From Dactylis glomerata (Eukaryota > Streptophyta > Magnoliopsida > Poales > Poaceae): 64,000 nucleotides of DNA. Shown here in pieces: positions 1-11,649 of the stretch. Made by a program: the position numbers and the translations under genes. Where the stretch lies: the NCBI GenBank assembly GCA_007115705.1, contig QXEO01000156.1, forward strand, positions 434,001-498,000, given 5' to 3'. Position 1 is the first letter of the stretch. Each line of letters starts with the position of its first letter. The notes beneath the pieces were generated by a model. That model saw only the letters and a program-made list of their open reading frames with translations. It searched no databases and had not been told where the DNA came from.

Positions 1-1282
1 TGAATATAGCATGTACGAATATACATATGAAACTTTTTTCTGATTTTTTTGACATTTTAAAATGTGTTTCATATAATGGACTCTTATGCATGGATAGCCG
101 AATTGGGGTTTTCGCATTGTGCGTCAATTTCGCTCTTGGACTCACTGGAGCCCTTTATTTTAAACATACAAAAACGGTATCTTAAAAGTTTCAAAAATAT
201 GTACATATAGGTTATGATGTACTCTTTAAGTTTGCATAGTCTCAATCCAAAATACATCATATTCTACTCTACACAAAAAGACAAAAAAAATAGATCTAGA
301 AGTGTGAATAGTGCACCTTCAAACCTTGTCAAATTTTGTCTTTTTTGTATAGCCCATAGTACAATGTATTTCAAATTACTATATGGAACATTTGAAGTAT
401 ACATCATTAGCTATATGTACATATTTTTATTGGAATTTTTAAAACTTTAAAATCTCATTTTTGAACTTTTTAAGTAAAGAGCTCCACGAGCTTGGGCTCC
501 AAACTTAATTTTCGCTAAGGCCATGCTATTTTAGATATATTCTAATCATGCTGGCCGGCCTTTCAACTTATGGAAATAGTCCAGCCCAACACCCCACAGG
601 TACGATACGGGGTTGCCCACTTCCCCACACAACAATAAACCCGTCACGATGCCAACCCGAGTAGAACAAACTCGGAAATAAGTGGAACCATACCTGGTCT
701 AACCAAATCTAGCACCTACAGATACCAAAGAACAAGAGCAGAGAACACGCACGAAAAACAAACTCGGAAAGAGGAATCATACGGTACACACAAAACGAAA
801 AAAGCTCCTTAATTCTGTGCGAGTTTATTATTTCGCTACCATGCTAATAAAAAGAACCAAAAATGATTCTCCAGGAAACTTGCTTTGTCTCTATAACATT
901 ATCCCAGTAAGTAGCTTGAAACCCGAATTTGAGAGATCAGCACCCAGATGTCCCAAATTTATCTGTAGTGGCAAATAAATTTGCAGACGGACAGACCACT
1001 CACATGCATCATCTCTTTGTGTTTCCGGTACTCTCTGCTCTCTACTGCTTGCATCCCGCACCCTTCGCCTGCATTTGAGTAATTGAACATCAAAGTCTAT
1101 ATGGGTTGATTAGTTAATTACCTTATTTGTGGTATTGGATTGTGTACTTATAAATTTTACTCGTGGACATGCCTACTAGAAGAAGAAAACGGAAAGGAAA
1201 ACTTCCTTATTACTAGTATTCACTCATAGCATAGGACTCTACGTCCTGTTCGTTAAGATGAATAAATGTCAGGTTCTCTCTT
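1..1282. other. Unassigned AT-rich intergenic sequence
   Basis: I see no convincing gene or element here. The open frames are short, lack domain-like composition and use many rare codons. The stretch is probably old, diverged repeat or intergenic DNA. Confidence 0.4.
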
Positions 1283-1415
1283 AGACTGCTCATAGTGGGG
1301 AGTAACTTAAGTAGTAATATAAGGTACATGCAATGCCAACTAGACATTTTGATGACATAGCGTGTCATTTAATGAAGAGAGATGCTAGTGGTAACTAGCT
1401 ATATATGTTACAGGG
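1283..1415. repeat. MITE-like relic
   Basis: The stretch opens with a 'ctcatagtggggagtaact' type sequence and runs through 'gctatatatgttaca'. This resembles one end of small non-autonomous DNA elements common in Triticeae intergenic DNA. The other end and a target duplication are not clear, so it is at best a partial copy. Confidence 0.3.
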
Positions 1416-1429
1416 GCGTGCCTAGAATT

Positions 1430-1917
1430 TTTAGTATGGGTATTCATAATTATAATAACATTTCTTGTATGAAATAAAGCTTATCCCAGAAGTAGGTTTT
1501 TTTATATGAACTAATGAACCTTTTTTGTGCTTGAGAAACTCTCGCAATGAAAAGGATACTTGTGCTCGAGACATGAGTTTACTACAATAAAATTATCAAA
1601 TATGTAATTACCTTTGTATAAATTTCTAACTAATGACGTTAATATGAAAATATAAGAGCAGAAAAAACACTATATAAGCTTTCTATAACAAAAAATGCAT
1701 GCAAAAAGATTGTTTAAAAAACAAGTGCATGAATGAGGGTTTGAACCCTGAACCAACTATTACAGCGGGTTCTTTCAAAACCACCAGAGCTACTTCAACG
1801 TTCTATTACAAAGAGATAGTATGTTCTTATTATACGTCTTATCTAACATTAGCATACACGTCCATTTTCAAAATATTTGGGTATTCAACTGAATACCCTT
1901 GAATTGAAGTGAACCAA
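1430..1917. repeat. Diverged repeat ending in a perfect hairpin
   Basis: This AT-rich stretch has no coding signal. Positions 1879-1898 form a perfect inverted repeat (gggtattca-ac-tgaataccc). The sequence looks like a dispersed repeat whose right end was lost where the retrotransposon block begins. Parts of it served as templates for the filler at 1910-1941. Confidence 0.35.
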
Positions 1918-1940
1918 CTATTTGGGTATTCTAACATTAG

Positions 1941-2451
1941 CGGATAACAAGCGTAGAGACATCACCTATGAAGTTGGAGACAGAGCCTATCTCAGAGTGT
2001 CACCCCTTCGTGGTGTTAAGAGGTTTGGTATTAAGGGTAAGTTAGCACCCCGATTCATAGGACCATTCAAAGTCTTATCCCGCAAGGGAGAAGTAGCCTA
2101 TGAATTGGAACTACCCGAAATCCTTTCAGCTGTACACAACGTGTTCCACGTGAGCCAGCTAAAGAAATGCCATCCAGAGATGTCAGAAACACCGTTGAAC
2201 GATACGGTACCCCTCGAGGAAGTTCAACTAGAAAGTGACTTGACTTATGAGGAGAAACCCATTAAGATACTCGAGACAGCAGAAAGAACTACACTCACCA
2301 AAACCATCAAGTTCTGCAAAGTACAGTGGAGTCACCACACTGAAGAGGAAGCCACTTGGGAGCGTGAAGATAACCTTCGAGAAGATCACCCACACCTATT
2401 TGCTAGCCTTTCCGAAGCTCGAGGGTGAGCTTCATCTTAAGGGGGTTAGTC
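1941..2451 (+). pseudogene. 3' end of gypsy pol (integrase C-terminus and chromodomain), left partial copy
   Basis: The frame reads from DNKRRDITYEVGDRAYL through a chromodomain-like block (VQWSHHTEEEATWE) to a stop near 2428. It matches the end of the right-hand polyprotein at 11139-11638 with only a few substitutions. Everything upstream of this point, including protease, reverse transcriptase and the integrase core, is missing. The purine-rich tract just before 2452 is retained, which shows that this is the 3' end of a formerly longer element copy. The few codons before 1941 belong to filler DNA and are not part of the gene. Confidence 0.85.
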
Positions 2452-5400
2452 TGTAACATCCCAAGTTTTCAAAATATAAAAATTCATCATGCACTCATGG
2501 CATATAGCATATCATGGTCTTCTCCAAAGTTTTGAATCTTATTCCTTCAAAGAATACTTTTTCAAAATGCCTTTTACCCAAAATTTTAGAAACAAAAGGT
2601 TTTCAGAAAGAAAGTATTTAAAATAAGTTCCAGTAGTTATAGAGCTATTTTATTTTCCTTTAGTGATTTTTTTTTGAAAACCAAATATTATGGGAAGTTA
2701 AAATTTAACTTCCTAGTTATTTGGACTCTATATTTAAATTCTTGCAAATTATTTCTTTTTCCATCATATCACCAAACTCTTAGTTTATGGGTTTTAAACA
2801 CACTTTTTAAAGAGCAAAAGTGCTCAGCATCGATTTTATTCAAATCAGAATAGAATAGCTTTTTCAAAAACACAAAACAGAAATCAGAAACAAAAGAAAA
2901 GGAAAACAGAAAGAAAAAATAAAAAGGGAGAGCCAGTAGCCCACTTGGGCCGCACCCGGGAGCCAGCCGGCCCAGCTCACCCCCGAACCGGCCCAACCCC
3001 GCTCCCCCTCCCCTCTCTCTCCGCCAAGCGGGACCTGCTCATCATAACGTTCTTCCCCCCCCTGATTCCTCTCCTGGAATGGAAACGCTCGCCGGCGTTA
3101 CTCCCCGGCGATTACTCGCGGATTAATTGGTCATCAAGACCGCTCCTATAAAGCCCACGCCCTCCTCTCCTTTCCCTTCCATCCCCCTCTCGATTCGGAG
3201 CCGCCAGGCTGCACAAATTGCTCGCCGCAGCTTCTGACTTCCGCCACTGTCTTCGTCGGAAATCAGCACACCGATCGACGAGACCGTCCCCAAGCCGAAG
3301 CCACCACCTGCCTCTGCAAGTTCGGCGAGGAACCGACGACGAACCCGAGCACCTCGAGCTCTTCAACCTCGCCACCGAACTCGCCATGGCAGTGCGAACC
3401 TCGTCCGCACCTCCTTCAACGCCGGGAACCCCTGCAGCGACGAGAACGTCCACGCCCAAGCCGAAGATCGCCGGAACCCTAGGCTGCTCCGGTGAGCTTC
3501 TCCCCTTTTCCCCTCTGGCCGTCCGATCTAGATCCCGCGGCCCAGATAGATTTCCTTTACCGAATCGGTACCGGCCTATAGCGTCGTGCCACGTCGCCTG
3601 CCCAGTCAGCCCCCCCAGTCAATTCAGTCAAATTCCTTTTCAAAATTCGAATTCAATTTTCAGATTGCTACTGCATCTTGTAAAATCGATAGAAAATAAA
3701 ATACTTGGCCAAAAATTACAAATAATACCTCGTTGGAATCCTTAGAAGTTGTAGAATCCAGTAGTACAATAAAACTTCATATTTTATGGGTTCATTTTGA
3801 ATCTATATTCAGATCTGAATCAAACCTTGGTTAATTTAATAAATTCATAACTTTTGTTCTGTGAGTCCAAATGCTACAAATTTGTAGTCTATGGAATCCT
3901 TGGAACATATAGGACACTTTAGAATCAAAAGTTTTCAAAGTTAATACGTGCACAAACTTGCTACTGTTAAATATGTTCAAATCACTATTTTCATTACCAT
4001 TTGAAATCTAAAAACTATTTTTGAGTGAAACCACTTGCAGTGGCTTCAAGTTACTGTCACCTAACCAGTGGTAGCTCAAACTTATTTTTACAGTGCAGTA
4101 CCAAACCAAAACCTATTTTCAGAAGTGTTATCCTGTTTTGTCAAATAAACTATTTCTTTAATGCATTGAAAATTGTTTAATAAAACTTTTCTAAAACCAC
4201 CCTTGTTTTCAAAAGCATCATACTTCATCTTATACAACATTTTCACACACACTCAATTAGTGTGTGAAATTAAAATGACATTTGCATACATGCATACATG
4301 TCTATGTTTGTCATTGGAAATAGATTATTGATTGCTTGAATGTTTGGTTTGCATAGATTGTGAAGAGGAGCAAGGCAACCTTTGTGACTGTTGTGAGTGT
4401 GCAAGCTGTTACCAAGGCAAGTGACACACATATCCCCTACCTATTTTTACTACTGCATTAGTGTGATTCAGTAGTATGCATGATAGGTGAAATATTCAAC
4501 TGTTTTATCAAATGCTTAGATCCTAGTAGTGTGTAGGTACCCCTCAAACTCCACCTATTAGGATGCTAAATACTTTGAAAAATATTGATGCCATGCTTGA
4601 TCACTTGATAAAAGTGTTTTGTGAACAAATTAAGAACTTCAACTAAAATGAAACACCTGGGTGGATTGGTTTGATAAGAGGCGGCGAAGTAGGTGGGTTC
4701 TAGGACACATGCCTCGTCGAGAGGATGTGGGTTCAGAATGCCGCTCGGGATGGCCACCCAGGAACAAAGAGGTTAACATGTCTTCCATGCTTAGAGTACT
4801 TCCAGTGCAGCCTTATGACATTATGGGCTCTGTCTTGACTGATTAGATGTGAGGGTGCAACTTGTGTGCAAGAAGTGGCTGGTAGTTGAATTGTAGGTTG
4901 GGAACAGAGCTTGCTAGTTAGTTGCCCTCTCCTTCTAAAAGGTCTCATTTCATTTTATGTATGGGCATAAAATGAATCGTAAGGTGAAAGTGCACAACCC
5001 TTGCAAGGTGTTTAAACTAATCGATTAGCCGTGTCCTCGGTTATGGACAATTGAGTCTCTAGACATGGAATGTACGGAAGAATCTCATCACCGTTTCTGA
5101 ATGACTAAAATCTGTCTAGAAACCCTTAGGCAGGAGCTCAGGGCCACGCACTCCGAGGGGTGGTGGTTGCTGTAGTTCCAACTTTGTCGAATTTTGCCCA
5201 GTGCTACATAACTTGCAACTATGTAGTATTTGGGGGTTATTTCGACCCTTTAAAAATAAAATCTTCGAAATAAAATCTTGGTTTAAAATAGGACAAAATT
5301 GGCTTTATGCAAACTAGCCCAGAGATCTACCAGCCAAATAGCATGTAGATAGTTCTTTCACAACTGCCACCAAATATGTGTCATTTGCCATTACATCATT

Positions 5401-5750
5401 GTACTGACCCCCATTCATGGGGCTGCATAATTAAATGTGCAGGTTCTTCTGATGAGGAGTGAAGTATTGGGATCTCGAGTCTACATATCAACATGACTGC
5501 CTGTGGCGCATGGTGAAGATGGAGGCTCGCTACTATTATGTTTCCGTTGTGTTTAAGTTCAACTCTGTTTCTCGTATCAGTCCATGAGACTATAAAGACT
5601 TGTAATAATTTGTGATACTTATGTATCTGGATCTGCGTGTAATCCTGATACTATGCAATGATTACTATATTTTGTTCTGTGGTGCTATCATTGATCCAGG
5701 GAATAGCACATAACACAGGTGTTCCACCTTAATCCAAAGGTGGGGCGTCA
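2452..5750 (+). repeat. LTR (5' LTR of the right copy, shared with the left copy)
   Basis: It begins TGTAACATCCC and ends GGGGCGTCA, with the primer-binding site five bases further on. Length is 3299 bp. The middle is GC-rich (about 2930-3600) and contains a TATA-like box, and the rest is AT-rich. The copy at 11650-14346 matches it until 5150, where that copy is cut. Confidence 0.9.
3146..3153 (+). promoter_or_regulatory. Putative LTR core promoter (TATA-like CTATAAAG)
   Basis: The box lies at the start of the GC-rich part of the LTR, where the U3/R border would be expected. It is preserved in the other LTR at 12344-12351. A consensus-like splice donor (CCG|GTGAGC) follows at 3492, so the transcript leader may be spliced. 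That is inference. Confidence 0.5.
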
Positions 5751-5755
5751 GAAAA

Positions 5756-5767
5756 TGGTATCAGAGC
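5756..5767 (+). other. Primer-binding site (initiator tRNA-Met type)
   Basis: TGGTATCAGAGC lies five bases after the LTR end. It is complementary to the 3' end of plant initiator tRNA-Met, the usual primer for this type of element. Confidence 0.9.
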
Positions 5768-5940
5768 ATAGTGTTGCCTATAGGATCGAGACCCTAGGAT
5801 TTGACAACCATAGGACACAAAATTTTACTTCTAAATACTATGCAAAATAATCATGATCTTATTGTCTTAACCATTTCATTCTTACTTGTATTTCTCTTCT
5901 TGTTCTGATCCTTTCCCTCTTCTTTTTCAAAATGTTGTAG

Positions 5941-6885
5941 ATGGACACCTACGACGAGAGAGTTGTAGCTGGTGAGGGAGACTACCTTTTCTCGGAGGTG
6001 CTGCTTGACCTCGCCACCCAGCTTTAGATACCACCTCTAGTTTTCTGTGGGAAGATGCAGTACAAGGAGTATGGTATGGAGAAGTGGTTGATCCAAACCA
6101 CTATCCAAGGAAGACTTGATGAAGAAGGAGAATCCACAATGGAGTACACCAAAGCATATGTGGACTGGAGGTATTCTGTGGAGATTGCCATGCAGGGCGA
6201 CATCGCCCGCATTCGCGACAAGTACAGGACTCTCATTCCACGTCCCTCAGCTTATAGGATGATTGGAGAGCGATCTGTTGGAGGACATGTTGTGGATCGC
6301 AGAGGCCAGGAGTTCCACTCCCTCCTGAGAGGTTACCTCACTGAGAGGGAGCGCTGCTCAGTCAATCTGGAAGACATGCTGAAGAAGCAGATTATCAACC
6401 AGGACCAAATCAGAGATCTCATGGATCTTGCCACCAAAAAGATCATGGAGACTGAATCTACTCTTGTGATGATGGATGAGAAGAAGACTCAGCTGGAGAA
6501 CAAGCTCAAGATTGTTGAAGGACCCTTGCAGTTAGGCGGAAAGATTCTCCAAGATGACATCTGGTCTCATCTTCTGGAGAAGACATTACTGCTGCAGTTT
6601 GACAACCTGCAGAAGTTGGGAGATGAGAAGAAGCAGATTGAGGAGGTCAACAATGAGCTGAAGTCTGAGAATGAAAAGCTGAAGATGAAAATTGATGAGT
6701 TAGAAGCAAGTCAGAAAGAAGAGGAGTCCGAGGAAGAAGAGGACCCCGAGGAGAGACTCGTGTATTCCTCTAGTGATGGTCTATCCTATGAGGAATGGGA
6801 AGCCAAGGCACTGAGAAACCTCAAGAAGGCAGAGCATCGAGACCCTCTACCCCTCTCATGCCTCAAGAGGGTTAAGAGAGGCTAG
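5941..6885 (+). pseudogene. Extra ORF between primer site and gag (coiled-coil, acidic)
   Basis: An ATG at 5941 opens a frame of about 314 codons, interrupted once by an in-frame TAG at 6028-6030. The main uninterrupted part starts at 6055 (276 residues). The second half is rich in Lys, Glu and Leu heptads (for example KKQIEEVNNELKSENEKLK), which suggests a long coiled coil. It is followed by a run of acidic residues (EEESEEEEDPEE). No gag, protease or other retroelement domain is visible. Some plant LTR elements carry additional ORFs upstream of gag, and their function is mostly unknown. It is in the sense orientation, so the same LTR promoter could drive it. I do not recognise the family and assign no function. 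Confidence 0.6.
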
Positions 6886-7159
6886 TTGACCACCATCATC
6901 GTCTTGTATCGTTGCGATAGCACGTTTGTATTGTCTTACCGTGTTGGTATGACAGTACCATTTATCAATTGCTTTTTTGAACTCTTAGTACTTACTTCTA
7001 AACTTGTTAAGACATGCGTTTCGCGCGTGGTTAAATTTTTTATCAAAGGTTGTGTGCTTGTTTATTGTTTGTGATTGGCTTGTTGTATTGTGCATGGGTA
7101 GGATTTTTCTCCTCTAGCTTTATCTGTCTAATACTCATCTATGCTATCAATTACCCCAG

Positions 7160-10100
7160 ATGCCGCCTCGCCGTGCCAACAACAACAATGGGAATGAAAA
7201 TGAGAACAACAACAACAACGACACCAATGCGGCGATTCAGCAACTAGTGGCAGCTCAGGCCCAGCTGATGCAAATGATGACCCAGTTCATCCAGGCAAAT
7301 GCAAACAACAATAACAACAACAATAACAATCCCCCGCCACCACCGCCGCCACCCCCACTCCAGGTGGATAGATTGTCAAGGTTTCAGAGGCTGAGACCCA
7401 ACAAGTTCTCATCTGCTACTGAACCAATAGTAGCTGATGACTGGCTGCGTTCAGTCAACAAGGATCTGACCACCTGTGAATGCACTGATGCTGAAAAAGT
7501 GCGCTTCACTGCTCACTTACTGGAAGAGCCGGCAGCTATGTGGTGGGAGACATACCAGGTCACCCATCCCATAAATGATCTAGATTGGGACACCTTCAGA
7601 GAAGGCTTTCGTACTGCCCACATATCGTCGGGCACTATAAATGTGAAGAAGGAAGAATTCCGCAGTCTGTGACAAGGTGGAAGAACTCTGAAGGAGTACA
7701 TGGATGACTTCTGTGCTCTGTCCAGGTATGCACCTGAAGATATTGATACTGATGCAAAGAGGAAGGAAAAGTTCCTCAGTGGGCTCAAGGGAGAACTCAA
7801 AATACCCCTGTCAGTGGCCTATGCTCCAAATTATCAGTCTCTGCTTGATCAGGCCATCACTCTGGACAACAACATCAAGAAAGAAGAGAACCGTAAAAGG
7901 AAGTTCAGTAACAGCAAGAGCCATATGGAACCATTCCACAAGAAGCACCACTCATCTGAGGGCAGTGGTCATGGCAGCTCTCACAAGCATGGGGGCCGTT
8001 TCAACAAAGGAAACGGTAGTCACTTCAACAGCCATAAGCACAATGGAGGATTCAAGGGAAACAGCTCCAGTGGACATCACAGTGGACACAATGGTCAGGA
8101 TCACCACAACACTGAACCCAAGAAGGACCTCTCTGGCATCACTTGCTTCAAGTGCAAGAAGACTGGTCATTATTCCTCCAGCTGCCCAGAAAACAAGTCC
8201 ATTGAACTTGCCAAGCCCAATCCATTTCAGAAGGGGCAAGTGAACCACCTCAATGTGGAAGAGGTGATGAATGAACCTGATGCAGTGATGGGTATGTTCC
8301 CTCTCAACACATTTACAGCATTAGTTTTATTTGATACTGGAGCATCTCATTCATTCATATCAAGAACTTTTGCAAATAAAAATGCGTTCCCTACTGAAAC
8401 CATAGGAAAAACCATTAAAGTAAGTTCCCCTGGAGGAGAATTGCTAGTCAATGCTGGTTGCAGGAATCTGATTCTAAAAATTGGTAAATATGAGTTTCCA
8501 ACCCATTTAGTAATTCTAGACTCGCAGGGTTTAGATGTAATCTTGGGCATGGATTGGATGACTACCTATGGAGGAGTCATAGACTGTGTGAATAGAGCAA
8601 TTACACTCACCACCCCAGAAGGGAGGAGAATTAGATACAAATCCCAACTAGATTTTAATGATATTAGGCTAAACTATCTTCAGGGGGTTAGCCTAGATGA
8701 AGTGCACATAGTGAATGAATACCCAGATGTGTTCCTTGATGAGCTACCAGGAATGCCACCTGATAGAGATGTAGAGTTTCTCATTGATCTGCTACCGGGC
8801 ACTGGCCCAATAGCAAAGAGACCCTACCCTATGTCCACTGATGAGTTGAAAGAACTCAAGAAACAACTAGCAGAACAGTTAGGAAAGGGATTCATTAGAG
8901 AAAGTTCATCATCATGGGGAGCGCCAGTTCTGTTTATTGAGAAGAAGGATAAGAGTCATCGTTTAGTGATGGACTATCGTTCGTTGAATGAAGTGACCAT
9001 CAAAAACAAATATCCACTACCAAGAATCAATGACTTGTTTGATCAGTTAGAAGGAGCTAGCGTGTTTTCCAAGATCGATCTTAGATCTGGATACTTTCAG
9101 CTCAAGATTAGAGAACATGACATTCCCAAGACAGCCTTCGTCACTAGATATGGCTCGTATGAATATACGGTGATGCCTTTTGGTTTAACCAATGCACCGT
9201 CATACTTCATGAGCATGATGAACAAAGTGTTCATGGAATTTCTAGATAAGTTTGTCGTTGTCTTCATTGACAACATACTGGTCTACTCAAAAAGCAAAGA
9301 AGAACATGAAAAGCATCTACGTGCAATATTGGAGAAACTCCGAGAGCACAAGTTATATGCTAAATTCAACAAATGTGAGTTTTGGCTCAATGAAGTAGGA
9401 TTCCTCGGACACATTATAACCAAGGAGGGAATTGCAGTCGACCCAGCCAAAGTGACCGCAGTAACGGAATGGGAACCACCCAAGAATGTTGGGGAAATTC
9501 GTAGTTTCTTAGGATTAGCCGGATATTACCGGAGATTTATTGAGAACTTTTCAAAGATAGCCAAACCAATGACTGAGTTATTGAAGAAAGAAAAGAAGTT
9601 CGAGTGGACTGAAGCTTGTGAAAACAGTTTTCAAGAGTTGAAAAAGAGATTGGTGTCTGCACCCATTCTGTGCTTACCGGATATTGAGAAAGAATTCCAG
9701 GTGTATTGTGATGCTTCACGTCAAGGTCTAGGAAGTGTGTTGATGCAAGGGGGCAAAGTAGCAGCCTATGCTTCTAGACAACTCAAGAAACATGAACTCA
9801 ACTATCCAACTCATGACCTCGAGTTAGCCTCAGTTGTTCACGCCTTGAAGACTTGGAGACACTATTTGATGGGAAAGAGATGTGAAGTATTCACCGACCA
9901 CAAAAGTTTGAAGTACATCTTTACTCAGAAAGACCTCAACATGAGACAAAGAAGATGGTTGGAACTCATCAAGGATTACGATTTGAGTTTACAATACCAT
10001 CCTGGTAAAGCAAACGTGGTAGTTGATGCCTTGAGCCGTAAGGCCTATGTGAACTGTCTATCAACAGAAGTGTTGCCAGAAGATCTGTGTAGGGAGTTGA

Positions 10101-11638
10101 GAGACCTCAGCCTGGAGGTAGTGCCAAAAGGTTACGTAGCATCGCTAGCCGTGCAACCAACCCTAATAGACAAAATACGCCAAGCTCAGAAAGGAGATAA
10201 AGAGATAGAGAAGATCAAAGAAAATATGATGAAGAACAAAGCTAAAGGCTTTAGTGAAGATGAACAAGGAACTATCTGGTTTGAGAAACGTATTTGTGTA
10301 CCTGATGACCCCGATATTAGAAAATTGATATTCCAAGAAGCCCATGAAACCCCATACTCAATTCACCCTGGTAATACCAAGATGTACATAGACTTGAAAG
10401 AAAGATTCTGGTGGAGCAATATGAAGGGAGACATTGCCGAATATATAGCCAAATGTGATGTGTGCAGTAGAGTAAAAGCTGAACATCAGAAGCCAGCTGG
10501 ACTACTTCAACCACTGAAGGTGCTGGATTGGAAATGGGATCAAATTGGTATGGACTTCATCACTGGGTTACCCCGCACAAAATCAGGGTATGACTCAATT
10601 TGGGTTATAGTCGATCGTTTGACCAAGGTAGCTCATTTCATACCAGTAAAGACCACTTACACTAGTGCAAAGCTAGCTGATATCTACATGAAGAGGATTG
10701 TAAGCCTTCATGGTGTTCCCAAGATTATTGTGTCAGATAGAGGAACTCAATTTACCTCTCACTTCTGGAAGCAACTTCATGAATCACTAGGAACTAGGCT
10801 GGAATTCAGCACAGCATTCCACCCACAGACAGATGGACAAACAGAAAGAGTAAACCAGATTTTGGAAGATATGCTGAGAGCATGTGCTCTAGACTATGGG
10901 TCTAGTTGGGATGACAATTTACCTTACGCTGAGTTTTCCTACAACAACAGCTATCAAGCCAGTATTGAGATGGCACCATTTGAAGCCTTGTACGGCAAGA
11001 AATGCACTACACCTCTGCTATGGAATGGTATATGAGAACGAAGTTTCTTCGGACCTGATATCATTCAAGAAGCTGAAGAAAAGGTTAGGTTGATCAAGGA
11101 TAGGTTTAAAATAGCTCAATCTCGTCAGAAGAGATACACGGATAACAAGCGTAGAGACATCACCTATGAAGTTGGAGACAGAGCCTATCTCAGAGTGTCA
11201 CCCCTTCGTGGTGTTAAGAGGTTTGGTATTAAGGGTAAGTTAGCACCCCGATTCATAGGACCATTCAAAGTCTTATCCCGCAAGGGAGAAGTAGCCTATG
11301 AATTGGAACTACCCGAAATCCTTTCAGCTGTACACAACGTGTTCCACGTGAGCCAGCTAAAGAAATGCCATCCAGAGATGTCAGAAACACCATTGAACGA
11401 TATGGTACCCCTCGAGGAAGTTCAACTAGAAAGTGACTTGACTTATGAGGAGAAACCCATTAAGATACTCGAGACAGCAGAAAGAACTACACGCACCAAA
11501 ACCATCAAGTTCTGCAAAGTACAGTGGAGTCACCACACTGAAGAGGAAGCCACTTGGGAGCGTGAAGATAACCTTCGAGAAGATCACCCACACCTATTTG
11601 CTAACCTTTCCGAAGCTCGAGGGCGAGCTTCATCTTAA
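7160..11638 (+). pseudogene. Gypsy gag-pol polyprotein (Tekay/Del-like chromovirus), disrupted
   Basis: One frame runs from the ATG at 7160 to the stop at 11636-11638, with in-frame TGA stops at 7670-7672 and 11033-11035. In order it shows: an Asn- and Pro-rich N-terminus; the gag capsid region; a CX2CX4HX4C zinc knuckle (8144-8185); an aspartic protease with DTGAS (8333-8347); reverse transcriptase (about 8900-9330); RNase H (about 9690-10040); an integrase with a Cys pair (CDVC) and core blocks DFITG, SDRGTQF and DGQTERVN; and a C-terminal chromodomain-like segment. The reverse transcriptase motif usually read as [F/Y]xDD is FIDN here (Asn at 9272-9274), so a catalytic Asp is lost as well. 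The protein would be made as one gag-pol chain and would act in cytoplasmic particles and then the nucleus (family knowledge). This copy should be inactive. Confidence 0.9.
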
Positions 11639-11649
11639 GGGGGTTAGTT
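11636..11649 (+). other. Polypurine tract region of the gypsy element
   Basis: A short purine-rich run (aagggggttag) sits between the pol stop and the TG of the 3' LTR. This is the expected plus-strand primer position. The equivalent run before 2452 is also kept. Confidence 0.6.

Noticed and set aside
3218..3745. Open frames in the GC-rich part of the gypsy LTR (also 12416-12922 and the antisense frames)
   Set aside because: They are leader sequence of the LTR, low in complexity, and differ between the two LTR copies by frame-altering changes.
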